NCBI GenBank assembly: GCA_944383545.1
Contig: CALWPY010000009.1
Span: forward strand, 1-64,000
Direction of reading: 5' to 3'
Length of the DNA stretch: 64,000 nucleotides
Source: an uncultured Lachnospiraceae bacterium
GTDB lineage: Bacteria > Bacillota > Clostridia > Lachnospirales > Lachnospiraceae
Below, one piece after another: positions 1 to 8,299 of this stretch. The position numbers and the translations under genes were made by a program. The notes below the pieces were generated by a model that had not been told where the DNA came from, made no database searches, and saw nothing but the letters and a program-made list of their open reading frames with translations. How positions within the stretch are numbered: the first letter of the stretch is position 1; the number at the start of each line of letters is the position of its first letter.

Positions 1-1
1 A

Positions 2-253
2 GGACAACCGAGGGGCCGAGGCTCAAAAAAGCCCGGAATATCAAGGAAAATCATCGCTCAGACGATTGAAGTACGGATTAAAGGCTGCGAGAAGAGCACC
101 ACAGTTCTCCAAGAGATAATCTGTGCTATACGCACGAAAGCAGAAAAGCCCATTTTACAAGGGCTACAGAGGTTGTGGAAAGTTGTCAAATGTGCTGGAT
201 TTCAAACGGTATGCAACACATATGCAACAAGTATGCAACACGAATATCAATGA
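2..253 (+). CDS. C-terminal fragment of an unidentified protein (cut by window edge)
   Basis: An open frame runs in from the left edge and stops with TGA at 251-253, giving 83 residues without a visible start. The fragment is basic and Lys/Arg-rich. I do not recognise a family. A terminator-like hairpin follows eight bases later, which supports this being a genuine gene end. The last codons run through three copies of TATGCAACA spaced at 11 bp, so the real end may have been changed by integration of the neighbouring island. It could also be a chance open frame. Confidence 0.35.
   Translation, partial: GQPRGRGSKKPGISRKIIAQTIEVRIKGCEKSTTVLQEIICAIRTKAEKPILQGLQRLWKVVKCAGFQTVCNTYATSMQHEYQ
210..240. 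other. Candidate left attachment region: three 9-bp direct repeats with an 11-bp period
   Basis: TATGCAACA occurs at 210-218, 221-229 and 232-240, exactly 11 bp (one helical turn) apart. The middle copy lies in a 15-nt sequence (215-229) that recurs exactly, in the same orientation, at 10397-10411. The site is about 220 bp from the stop codon of the integrase gene, a usual place for attL. That it is the recombination core is inference. Confidence 0.4.
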
Positions 254-260
254 TATGTAT

Positions 261-300
261 AGGACATTTTCAGAGAAATCTGGGAATGTCCTTTCTTTTT
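261..300 (+). terminator. Rho-independent terminator
   Basis: An 8-bp perfect stem (AGGACATT at 261-268 with AATGTCCT at 285-292) is followed by a T-rich run at 293-300. It lies just after the open frame entering from the left. The remaining bases up to the integrase gene (301-451) hold only short inverted repeats (309-323 and 408-422) and no gene. Confidence 0.6.
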
Positions 301-451
301 GCGTGTTCCTACAAGCGTTGTAGCAGTCAGTGAATACTTTGAGATGATGCTTGCATCTATCGAAAAGTATTTGCTGAGTGGAATAGCGCGCCGCGCGACA
401 TGAGCAAGATTGCAACGCAATCTGCGAATGGACGCTTGTAAGGAATATGTC

Positions 452-1507
452 TTAAATTCGATTAATCGAATTTACAAGCTCCTTAACATCAAAGTGGGTA
501 TATACTTTTTCGGTCAGTGTCATTGCACCGGAGTGTCCCACAATCTTCTTGATAATCGTTTGATCGACACCGGCTTCGGCTAACATAGAAATACATGTGT
601 GCCTGCAGCAATGTGGTGTTCGTTCAATCTTAAGTTGCTCCATCAGAGGATGGAAGTAGCTGTCATAATAATTTCGATATTTAAAGTGTTTGCCATCTTC
701 AGTATGAATAAGATAGGCACTTTCCGGATTTGCATCAAACCAAGCCTTATAGAAAGGTAAAACCTTGTCTGCGATAGGAACCTTTCGGATTCCATTCTCG
801 GTTTTGCTGCTAATCACATCAAAGTATTGTTCGTCCAGATGGACATTTTCCTTCTTCAAATCCAAGAACTCTGAAATTCTTACTCCGTTATACAGTAACA
901 TCAGTATGATTTGATAATACTTATCGTCCTTCTGCTCCCATATCCGTTTAATTTCTTCTTTCTCAAATTTGTTGCGGTCATACTTATTCGGATTTCGGTC
1001 CTTATACTGAACAACATCTACAAAAGTGGAATAATCTTTGTTGCAGATATCATGCTTGATAGCAAAATCATAAAGCTGATTGAACAGTACCTTGATTTTT
1101 CTTAAGGTAGGATAATTCTTACCGCAGGTATCAATGACTGTTTGTAAGTCCACAAGCTTCAAATCCTTAAACACTTTGTGATATAGACTGCTACATGTTT
1201 TATAAGCGGCTGTGTAGCCTTTTACATTGGATTCTGATACAGTAGGGTATTTGCGTTTTGACCATTCCTCGTATACATCATCAAAGGTCATCTTTGCAGC
1301 CTTCGTATCAAATGGATTCTTATTATAGTCAACCAGCATCTGCAAGCCATCTGCTCTGGTGGGAGCATATCCTATAATGATAAAATCCTGAACCTGTTTA
1401 TCCTTCTCTTTGTCGAAGTGCCAGCCGTTGGTCTTTCGTACCAGATAAGGATTTCTTCTTTTGCCGGAAAGTTTTACAACGCTTCCGTATCCGTTGGGTA
1501 ACTTCAT
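452..1507 (-). CDS. int: Tyrosine recombinase / integrase of the island
   Basis: A 351-residue phage-type tyrosine integrase, expected to insert and excise the island. The catalytic set is complete (numbering from the start chosen here): Arg about 210 in GVRISE, Lys about 235, His-x-x-Arg about 299-302 in HCCRHT, His about 325 in VGHSG and the nucleophile Tyr about 336 in KVYTHFD. The N-terminal half carries a SAM-like core-binding domain. I start at 1507 because AAAGGA lies nine bases upstream of that ATG; the ATG nine bases earlier touches the ribosome binding site. The gene faces the left edge of the island, away from the repressor and mobilization genes. Confidence 0.93.
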   Translation of the reverse strand: MKLPNGYGSVVKLSGKRRNPYLVRKTNGWHFDKEKDKQVQDFIIIGYAPTRADGLQMLVDYNKNPFDTKAAKMTFDDVYEEWSKRKYPTVSESNVKGYTAAYKTCSSLYHKVFKDLKLVDLQTVIDTCGKNYPTLRKIKVLFNQLYDFAIKHDICNKDYSTFVDVVQYKDRNPNKYDRNKFEKEEIKRIWEQKDDKYYQIILMLLYNGVRISEFLDLKKENVHLDEQYFDVISSKTENGIRKVPIADKVLPFYKAWFDANPESAYLIHTEDGKHFKYRNYYDSYFHPLMEQLKIERTPHCCRHTCISMLAEAGVDQTIIKKIVGHSGAMTLTEKVYTHFDVKELVNSINRI

Positions 1508-1565
1508 TTGCACCATTCCTTTCGCTTAGAGTCAGCAAGCTGATAAGCGGAAATCTGTGCCAATC

Positions 1566-2000
1566 TTACTCCTCGTGGGTTACCTTTGTAACACTCGGAC
1601 GGATGGTTTTCCATATTTCATAATTGTCCTGTGTCTGACTGCCTGATTGTAATAATTCTTTCATAGCCTGCCAATCCTTCAGAAACTGTACCAGACATTT
1701 GTTTTCAAAGAAGATTCCCGGTGTACCATCTACATCTTTAATAGTAATAGGAAATGCTCCGTCGATAGCAAACAGGAGAGGTAGTATATCTCCATCTGTC
1801 TGAATATCAAATTCTGCAAGTGTGTTGACATTTACATTCAATGCGTCTGCAATCTTTCGTAACTGTTCCGGTTTCGGAAGATTCTTCCCTAACTCATATT
1901 TACGAATTGCGACTTCGTGAATGCCGGCTAAGTCACCAAGCTCTTTTTGCGTTAATCCACGAAATGTACGGATTAGCTTAATCTTTTTACCAGTATTCAT
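1566..2000 (-). CDS. XRE-family helix-turn-helix repressor
   Basis: A 144-residue protein with an N-terminal Cro/C1-type HTH (about residues 5-60; motifs RTFRGLTQKELGDLAGIHE and IRKYELGK) and an uncharacterised C-terminal part of about 80 residues. I place the start at 2000, where ATG is preceded by AGGAGG with an 8-base spacer; a longer frame to 2036 has no such site. It lies upstream of the integrase on the same strand and diverges from the small HTH and mob genes across a two-promoter intergenic region. By family and layout it probably represses its own promoter and the rightward promoter, like a lysogeny switch. No peptidase or metal-binding motif is visible. Confidence 0.85.
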   Translation of the reverse strand: MNTGKKIKLIRTFRGLTQKELGDLAGIHEVAIRKYELGKNLPKPEQLRKIADALNVNVNTLAEFDIQTDGDILPLLFAIDGAFPITIKDVDGTPGIFFENKCLVQFLKDWQAMKELLQSGSQTQDNYEIWKTIRPSVTKVTHEE

Positions 2001-2022
2001 CTTATCAACCTCCTGTGTGGAT

Positions 2023-2097
2023 AATTTAACACACAAAAAGAACTATGTCAACATAATTATTAGCACTATTGACAGAGCAATAAAAGGTCTGTATAAT
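2023..2097. promoter_or_regulatory. Divergent promoter pair between repressor and mobilization genes
   Basis: Rightward: TTGACA (2069-2074), 17-bp spacer, TATAAT (2092-2097), a consensus sigma-A promoter. Leftward, read on the minus strand: TTGACA (2051-2046), 17 bp, TAAATT (2028-2023). The two -35 hexamers face each other as an inverted repeat about 17 bp apart, a suitable place for repressor binding. Operator identity is inference. Confidence 0.8.
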
Positions 2098-2156
2098 ACA
2101 AAAGAATAACAGAGCAAATAATGCTCTATCTTGAGAGGCTAAGGGAGGTGCATAGA

Positions 2157-2399
2157 ATGCCGGAAGTTCAATATAAAGTTGATTTACCGGCTTTTACAGG
2201 AAGGAATGTTCCTATTAAGGAGATAGCAAAGGCTATAGGGAAGGATGCTCAGTATGTAAGAGTTGGTATTCAGCAGGGGATTCTCAAATTTGGTGTAGCA
2301 ATAAAGTTGGAAGGTTCAAATGAATACAATTATTATTGCCCTGATAAAAAGGTTTGGGAAGAGACAGGTTACTTTAAGGAAATTCCAAAGGCGGTGTAA
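2157..2399 (+). CDS. Small HTH DNA-binding protein (excisionase-like)
   Basis: An 80-residue protein whose central part (IKEIAKAIGKDAQYVRVGI) reads as a helix-turn-helix, followed by a short beta-rich tail (YNYYCPDKKVWEETGYF). It is the first gene after the rightward island promoter and just before the oriT-like hairpins and relaxase, which fits an excisionase or mobilization accessory factor. The start at 2157 has GGGAGG seven bases upstream; the ATG 36 bases earlier lacks a site. I cannot assign it to a named family. Excisionase is the best guess from position and size. Confidence 0.7.
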   Translation: MPEVQYKVDLPAFTGRNVPIKEIAKAIGKDAQYVRVGIQQGILKFGVAIKLEGSNEYNYYCPDKKVWEETGYFKEIPKAV

Positions 2400-2483
2400 C
2401 ATTTAGCTGTATGGAAATAAGGATAGAGATTAGAAGGGATGTGATTTCAATGGATTATTTAAAATTCAGTAGCGGTTAATACA

Positions 2484-2593
2484 CACCGACTGGAACTTAG
2501 CTTCTGTGTCGGTGCAACCCTCGGAGAGCCCCACACTTTCGGCTTGACGAAAGTGCTAGGGGGTTATCATCTGTGGCAAAGCCAAGATGATAA
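2484..2593 (+). other. oriT: Candidate origin of transfer (oriT): three consecutive hairpins upstream of the relaxase
   Basis: Three hairpins stand side by side: 2484-2490/2508-2514 (7-bp arms); 2534-2541/2548-2555 (8-bp arms, extended by CCCC at 2529-2532 and GGGG at 2559-2562); and 2564-2572/2585-2593 (9-bp arms plus an inner TGGC/GCCA stem). They lie directly before the MobV-type relaxase start, where relaxases of this family usually have their nick site. The nick position is not assignable from sequence alone. The rest of 2400-2632 holds only a nine-codon frame (2450-2479) with a poor ribosome binding site. Confidence 0.55.
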
Positions 2594-2632
2594 GCGATAC
2601 TTCGCAGGGAAGGACGGATAAGGAGAGAGTGT

Positions 2633-3832
2633 ATGGAAGGAATATCATTTACAGCTCATGTGAGCAATAAGAAAAGTGCAATAACGTCCAAATCAAAGCT
2701 TGCCGGAGTTGCGAAGCATAACTTAAGAAAATACAAATCAGAAGCATATAGTGTCGACAATATTTTTCTAATATATGGAACGGATAATCTTGTTCAGGAT
2801 GTAAAAGCGGTTTATCATCAAGAATTTGATGAAGCTTTGAAGGTTTATAATGAAAATCAAAGCAGAGCAGATAGAAGGATTGAAGATTATTTTGAACATG
2901 TTGCTAATAAGGAACAGGATATGGCGGTGGAGATTATTATTCAGGTGGGAGACAGGACTTATTGGCAGGAGCATTGGGAAAATAAAGTTTTTATGAGGCG
3001 ACTCTACAAAATGATGTTAGAGGAACTGCAATATCAACTTCCACAGTTTGTAATAGCCAATGCGGTAGTCCATATGGATGAGGATAGTCCTCATATGCAT
3101 GTGGTAGGTGTCCCGGTTGGAACAGATTATAAGAAGGGTATGGCAAAACAGGTGTCCAAGCGGAAGGTATTTACGAAAGATGTGCTTTCGACAATTCTTC
3201 AGGATAGATTAAGAGCATTTGCAAATGAAAAAGTGCAAATTATTTTTGGAGAACAGATAAGAGAAAAGTCAAAAGGTCGCAATCACGATTTATCGGTTAT
3301 GGAGCATAAGGTATCGAAAGAAACGCAGCGATATGAGGCATTGAAAGCACAGACTGACGAAAAGCAACAGGAAAATGAAATGTTGGAGCGTGAAAAAGAG
3401 CAGCTTGTGCAGGCATATGACACCTTATCTATGCAGGTGGCTGTGAAGCAGATGGATTATGAAGAGGTTGATGGACGGGTAAAAGAGGCTAACGAGCGAG
3501 CTGACAAAATCGAAGCTTATATCAAATCGAAAAGTGATGCGCTGGTAGATTTGGAGGAAAAGGCGACGAAACTGGAGAGAAAAGCTGAAATTGCGGAAAT
3601 GGTCTATGATATGGCTTGCGGTTCCGGTGGCAATGAAGCCTTGAGGGAGAAAATGATAGATGTTATGTATGAGAATGAGCAATTAAAAGCTGAAAACTCT
3701 AAACTTCTGGAATTGCTGGAAAAGGCATATGAGTTTATGAAACAGTTTGTGCTGGATGGAAGGAATCTGCTGGAAAGGTTTTTGGAGAGTATTGGGCAAG
3801 TGGTTGAGAAGGTTAGGGGGATAAGCAGATAG
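2633..3832 (+). CDS. mobV: MobV/Pre-type relaxase (Mob_Pre family)
   Basis: A 399-residue plasmid-mobilization relaxase. It would nick oriT and pilot a single strand through a conjugation apparatus supplied by another element. The metal-binding signature HxDExxPHxH is intact at about residues 147-156 (HMDEDSPHMH). An N-terminal motif near residues 1-40 matches the DNA-binding start of Mob_Pre proteins, and residues about 230-330 form a long charged coiled coil. ATG follows GGAGAG. No type IV secretion or coupling-protein genes are in the window, so the element is mobilizable rather than self-transmissible. A strong inverted repeat follows the stop codon. Confidence 0.93.
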   Translation: MEGISFTAHVSNKKSAITSKSKLAGVAKHNLRKYKSEAYSVDNIFLIYGTDNLVQDVKAVYHQEFDEALKVYNENQSRADRRIEDYFEHVANKEQDMAVEIIIQVGDRTYWQEHWENKVFMRRLYKMMLEELQYQLPQFVIANAVVHMDEDSPHMHVVGVPVGTDYKKGMAKQVSKRKVFTKDVLSTILQDRLRAFANEKVQIIFGEQIREKSKGRNHDLSVMEHKVSKETQRYEALKAQTDEKQQENEMLEREKEQLVQAYDTLSMQVAVKQMDYEEVDGRVKEANERADKIEAYIKSKSDALVDLEEKATKLERKAEIAEMVYDMACGSGGNEALREKMIDVMYENEQLKAENSKLLELLEKAYEFMKQFVLDGRNLLERFLESIGQVVEKVRGISR

Positions 3833-3833
3833 C

Positions 3834-3885
3834 AAAAATGGATGCTAATTTTAAAATGGATAAAAATTAATTAGCATCCATTTTT
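3834..3885 (+). terminator. Long perfect inverted repeat, terminator after the relaxase gene
   Basis: Perfect 17-bp arms (3834-3850 and 3869-3885) with an 18-base loop, A-rich at the left and T-rich at the right, suited to terminating in both directions. Each arm contains GGATG/CATCC, the site recognised by FokI, a relative of the restriction-modification proteins encoded next. Confidence 0.7.
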
Positions 3886-3908
3886 GAGGCATATTGAGTA
3901 AATATACA

Positions 3909-3936
3909 TTGAAAAAACAGAAAAAAGTGATATAAT
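3909..3936 (+). promoter_or_regulatory. Promoter of the restriction-modification operon
   Basis: TTGAAA (3909-3914), 16-bp spacer, TATAAT (3931-3936). The 5' leader then contains another AAAAATGGATG motif (about 3954-3964), the same word that forms the terminator arm upstream. The methyltransferase ATG is at 3995 with GGAGA in front. Confidence 0.7.
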
Positions 3937-3994
3937 TAATAAGAAAAGTGTCCAAAAATGGATGAAAAATGTTGCATAAAATGGAGATGGTAAA

Positions 3995-6124
3995 ATGAAT
4001 TATTCGGCAACCCAAATAGCAAAAAAATTAGACATATCAAGGTCATATTTATATTATTTGAAAGAAAATGGAATTATAGAGTTAGATGTTAATGAAAAAG
4101 GAAAAATGATATGGACAGAGAATGTATATAAACAGTTGAAAGAATATATAAAAAAGTGTAACCCTGATGAAAAACAGATAGAGGTAAAAACTCCATATAA
4201 AATAACAAAAATAAACAATAGAAGATATTTGGGCAATAAATATAAACTATTACCTTTTATAACACGAGTAGTTAATACGGAATGTGAAAACATTAATACA
4301 ATTGCTGATATTTTTGCAGGGACTGGTGCAGTGGCATCTGCATTTACTGATAAAAAAATTATTACAAACGATTTAATGTACAGTAATTATATATGTCATG
4401 TTGCCTGGTTTAGCAGCGAGGATTATTCAGAAGAAAAAATTATAGAATTAGTGATGCATTATAATTCTATAAATGTGGAAGAAGATAATTATATGAGTGA
4501 GAATTTTGCAAACACATATTTTTCTACAGAAGATTGCAAAAAGATTGGGTTTATTAGACAAGACATAGAGGATAGGTTTATAAAAAAGGACATAAATGAA
4601 AGAGAAAGGGCATTATTGATTACTTCCTTGTTATATGGTATGGATAAAATTGCTAATACCTGTGGTCATTATGATGCATATAGACAAGGAGTGAAATTTG
4701 AGAAGCATTTAGAATTATCGGTTCCACAACCAGACGAAAATTTAAATGAAAATAATATATGTTACAATATGGATACAAATGAGTTGATGCCAGATATAGA
4801 GGCAGATTTAGTATATATTGATCCACCCTATAATTCGAGGCAATATTGTGATGCATATCATTTGCTGGAAAATGTTGCAAGATGGAATAAACCAGAAGTT
4901 TTTGGTGTTGCAAAAAAGATGGATAGAACAGCTCTGAAGAGCGATTATTGTACGCAGAAAGCGACAGACGCTTTTGAAAAATTGATAGATGCTACTCATG
5001 CAAAATATATATTGCTTTCATACAATAATATGGCTGAAAAGGGAAATGATCGTTCTAATGCGAAAATTAGTGATGAGGACATTTTGCGTATTCTTCAAAA
5101 AAAAGGGATGGTCAAGGTGTTTACGGAGGATTATAAAGCATTTTCAACAGGAAAATCAGAGATAAAAGATAATCAGGAGAGATTATTTTTATGTAAATGC
5201 TATGAAAGCGAAAAGGAAGTAATCCCGTCAGCATTAAACTATACTGGTGGAAAATATAAATTGTTACCGCAGATATTACCACTTTTCCCAAAAGATGCAG
5301 ATAAGGTAGTTGATTTGTTTTGTGGAGGATGTAATGTTGGAATTAATATTAATTGTAACAAAGTGCTTTTCAATGATGCAAATAATTACCTGATGGGATT
5401 GTTAGATACTTTTAGAAGGTTGTCAAAAGCGGAGATTTTTGAATGGATATATGAGACTATTGATAAATATAATTTGTCACTTGTAAGCAGATATGGATAT
5501 CAATATTATGGTTGTGAAAGTTCAAAGGGGCTTGGAAACTATAATAAAGACGGATATAATAAGCTAAGAGAAACTTTTAATAGTAAATCTACACAGGACG
5601 ATGAATATTACCTAATGTTATATTTATTGATTGTCTATTCGTTTAATAATCAATTACGTTTTAACAAAAAGGGGGAATTTAATCTCCCGGTTGGAAAAAG
5701 AGATTTTAATGCAAAGATGCAAAGCAAATTGGGAAATTTCATAGACCGTATTAAGAGCGGAGATTATGATTTTGCAAACAGAGATTTCAGAGAGATAAGT
5801 CAAGATGATTATACAGATAAAAGTTTCTTCTATGTAGATCCGCCATATTTGATAACATGTGCAACATATAATGAGCAAGCTGGGTGGACGGAAGATGATG
5901 AACGTGATTTATTGGAATATCTGGAAAGGTTGGATGAAAAAGGAATTAGATTTGCTTTATCAAATGTATTAGAAAGTAAGGGGAAAAAGAATGAGATATT
6001 GTTGGCGTGGATAAAAAAACATAAAAAGTTTAAAGCAATACCTCTTGATTATGACTATTTAAATTCTAATTATCACACAAAAAGGGACGGGGTGACAAAA
6101 GAAGTCCTGGTAATTAATTACTAA
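3995..6124 (+). CDS. Fused double adenine-N6 DNA methyltransferase with N-terminal HTH (M.FokI-like, type IIS)
   Basis: A 709-residue protein with three parts. Residues about 1-55 form a MerR/excisionase-like HTH (ATQIAKKLDISRSYLYYLKENG). Residues about 70-400 form a first D12-class methyltransferase with the motif-X segment RRYLGNKYKLLPF, SAM motif DIFAGTG (about 105) and catalytic DPPY (276-279). Residues about 412-709 form a second D12-class domain with NYTGGKYKLLP, DLFCGGC (about 440) and DPPY (615-618). Two fused D12 domains are the layout of M.FokI, where each domain methylates one strand of an asymmetric site. The restriction gene starts nine bases later. The HTH may let it repress its own promoter; that is inference. 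The coding region is very AT-rich. Confidence 0.9.
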   Translation: MNYSATQIAKKLDISRSYLYYLKENGIIELDVNEKGKMIWTENVYKQLKEYIKKCNPDEKQIEVKTPYKITKINNRRYLGNKYKLLPFITRVVNTECENINTIADIFAGTGAVASAFTDKKIITNDLMYSNYICHVAWFSSEDYSEEKIIELVMHYNSINVEEDNYMSENFANTYFSTEDCKKIGFIRQDIEDRFIKKDINERERALLITSLLYGMDKIANTCGHYDAYRQGVKFEKHLELSVPQPDENLNENNICYNMDTNELMPDIEADLVYIDPPYNSRQYCDAYHLLENVARWNKPEVFGVAKKMDRTALKSDYCTQKATDAFEKLIDATHAKYILLSYNNMAEKGNDRSNAKISDEDILRILQKKGMVKVFTEDYKAFSTGKSEIKDNQERLFLCKCYESEKEVIPSALNYTGGKYKLLPQILPLFPKDADKVVDLFCGGCNVGININCNKVLFNDANNYLMGLLDTFRRLSKAEIFEWIYETIDKYNLSLVSRYGYQYYGCESSKGLGNYNKDGYNKLRETFNSKSTQDDEYYLMLYLLIVYSFNNQLRFNKKGEFNLPVGKRDFNAKMQSKLGNFIDRIKSGDYDFANRDFREISQDDYTDKSFFYVDPPYLITCATYNEQAGWTEDDERDLLEYLERLDEKGIRFALSNVLESKGKKNEILLAWIKKHKKFKAIPLDYDYLNSNYHTKRDGVTKEVLVINY

Positions 6125-6133
6125 AGGAGATGG

Positions 6134-8137
6134 ATGTGTATGGCAAATAAAATCAGTTTTAAGAGTTATTGTTGGGCTATAGGAACAACGAGTTATAGAA
6201 CGGATAAATTCAATATGAGCATTGAATTGCAAATGAAATTATTGAAAGAATTCAGAGAACGTGCGGAAAATGCTGGGATTTTATGGACTGGTAATAATGA
6301 ATTTCAGGCAGAATATTATGAATTCCTGAGAACAAAAGATTTTGTAAAAGGTGATGCTCCAAGACCGGACAAGGATGCACGAGAAAAAACTTCTGGGCTA
6401 CGAGATATAGGTTTGCTGGACGACGAAAGAAATGTTACAGCGGCAGGTAGGGCATTGATTGAGATTGCTGAGAGGGAAGATTTTGCAGCTGATAACCTGC
6501 TTGAAATACCGAGAGATAGCTATTTGTATCTTAAACAATTGTTAAAAACTTCTAATGATGTAGATGGTAAAACGGTCAGACCTTTTGTTGTGTTTTTATA
6601 TGTGGTAAGTAAGGTGGAATATCTTACATATGAGGAATTCACATATCTTTTACCATTATGTATCGACAAGGAAACTACGGATAAGGTTATTGATTGTGTA
6701 TTAGCATCTCGAAATGGTAATATGAATTATGAAGATATCATATTGACTGTTTTAATGGGGATGGAAAATTACAAACGAGCTTTGGAGTTACTACAGGGTA
6801 ACGAAATAACAGAAGAATTAATCTGTAATATTGGAATTAATCGAAAAAGTGCAAGATATGACAAGCCATATTATGTGCTGTATAAATTACTAAGAAACAT
6901 CGTGTTCGAAAATGAAAACTTGGCATTGGAACTATATGAAGCGACTAAGAAATTAACGAATAGCAAAGTTGGAGGTGCTTGGCGTAAGTATTTCTTTAGC
7001 AGCAGTGCAAGAAGTGTGATTTTGAGAGAAGGATTGTCTGTTTTGAATAGAGTTCCAATCTTAAATGCAAGAACGGAGGAAATGTTTAACGAAGAATTCT
7101 TCAAACTAATGCACTTATTTAAGGCAAAGGCTACCTTGTCAGATTATTTTGATTTGAACAGAAGGTATTTTAAGATAACAGATATCGTTTTGTTTGAAGA
7201 TGATAAGGTGAAACTTGATATCTTGCCAAAGTGTTATATAGAAAATATAGCAGATGATTTATTGGAAATCGCATTTGATAAAACGGAGTTGCTTTCAGAG
7301 GATGTAGAACTTGAAGATATACATCCTTGTCTGTTTATCGATACGGATAAGTTGTACCAGAAATTAGGCAGGGTTCTTGGTAAAAGTGTTACTGATAAAG
7401 AGTCGGCTCATAAAGTTATCAAAGATGAGAGATATGCTCGTTTCAATAAGCTTATTGATGATAAATTTGATAAAGAAACGCTTATTACATTATTTAATCA
7501 TTTTGAAAGCAGAAACGATGATGAAATAAGGGCATTGGTTACAGATAATGCAGATATACCGACAATATTTGAATATGTTTTAGGTATTGCGTGGTATGTG
7601 ATAAGCAATAGAGAAGGAGATGTACTTGATTATATGAATTTGTCTTTGGAAGCAGATTTATTACCAAAGACTCATGCTGGTGGTGGTGAAGCGGATATTG
7701 TTTGGAAGTATGAAAAAACAGAAGTGTATCCGCAGCATACATTGCTAATAGAGGCAACACTTGCAGATGGTTCAAATCAAAGAAGAATGGAGATGGAACC
7801 GGTATCAAGGCATTTAGGAGATTATTGTATTGCACATCCGTTAGAAGAAGTGTATTGTGTATTTATAACAACATATTTGAATGTTAATGTTATATCTGAC
7901 TTTAGGGCGAGAAGGTATATGGAATATTATAACACTGCTGGAACGGATTATATAACCGGTATGAAGATATTGCCTATACAAACTTCAGAACTAAAAACAT
8001 TGTTGAGGTTTGATGTTAGATATCCTCAGATTTACAAAATGTTAGATAAGGCACATAACAGTTCAGAAGCACCGAAGGAATGGTATGAGAATAACATTGT
8101 TAGAGAAACTGGAAACTATAACGGGCAGGAAATATAA
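6134..8137 (+). CDS. Type IIS restriction endonuclease, AlwI/FokI-like family
   Basis: About 667 residues. The recognisable part lies near residues 510-570: THAGGGEADIVW, then LLIEATL and RRMEMEPVSRHLG. This matches the nuclease core of the AlwI/PleI/MlyI/BstNBI family, where an acidic residue followed by (V/I/L)E-x-T and the EPVRRH-like motif form the catalytic region. The long N-terminal part should read the DNA sequence. It partners the double methyltransferase. AGGAG is four bases before the first ATG (6134) and ten before a second (6140), so the protein may start MANKIS. The recognition site cannot be read from sequence; an asymmetric site such as that of FokI or AlwI is likely. Confidence 0.85.
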   Translation: MCMANKISFKSYCWAIGTTSYRTDKFNMSIELQMKLLKEFRERAENAGILWTGNNEFQAEYYEFLRTKDFVKGDAPRPDKDAREKTSGLRDIGLLDDERNVTAAGRALIEIAEREDFAADNLLEIPRDSYLYLKQLLKTSNDVDGKTVRPFVVFLYVVSKVEYLTYEEFTYLLPLCIDKETTDKVIDCVLASRNGNMNYEDIILTVLMGMENYKRALELLQGNEITEELICNIGINRKSARYDKPYYVLYKLLRNIVFENENLALELYEATKKLTNSKVGGAWRKYFFSSSARSVILREGLSVLNRVPILNARTEEMFNEEFFKLMHLFKAKATLSDYFDLNRRYFKITDIVLFEDDKVKLDILPKCYIENIADDLLEIAFDKTELLSEDVELEDIHPCLFIDTDKLYQKLGRVLGKSVTDKESAHKVIKDERYARFNKLIDDKFDKETLITLFNHFESRNDDEIRALVTDNADIPTIFEYVLGIAWYVISNREGDVLDYMNLSLEADLLPKTHAGGGEADIVWKYEKTEVYPQHTLLIEATLADGSNQRRMEMEPVSRHLGDYCIAHPLEEVYCVFITTYLNVNVISDFRARRYMEYYNTAGTDYITGMKILPIQTSELKTLLRFDVRYPQIYKMLDKAHNSSEAPKEWYENNIVRETGNYNGQEI

Positions 8138-8269
8138 TGAAATATAAAACACATATGTAAAACGCTTGAATTAGATTGTGTAATCAAATTCTGCTAAAGA
8201 TTTTAATGCAAAATGCTTGAATGATATGAAAAAAATAAATGTTCGTAAGAATATAAAATCACCATAAGG

Positions 8270-8283
8270 ATACTATATAGTAT
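8270..8283. promoter_or_regulatory. 14-bp perfect palindrome upstream of the DUF262 gene
   Basis: ATACTATATAGTAT is a perfect palindrome two bases before the AGGAGG of the next gene and just after a TATAAA (8252-8257) that could serve as a -10. It could be an operator for autoregulation of the DUF262-HEPN unit. The rest of 8138-8299 is AT-rich without another gene. Confidence 0.45.
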
Positions 8284-8299
8284 TAGGAGGTGATATAAT

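Noticed and set aside
2450..2479. Nine-codon leader peptide before the oriT-like hairpins
   Set aside because: Poor ribosome binding site spacing and no attenuator logic; more likely chance.
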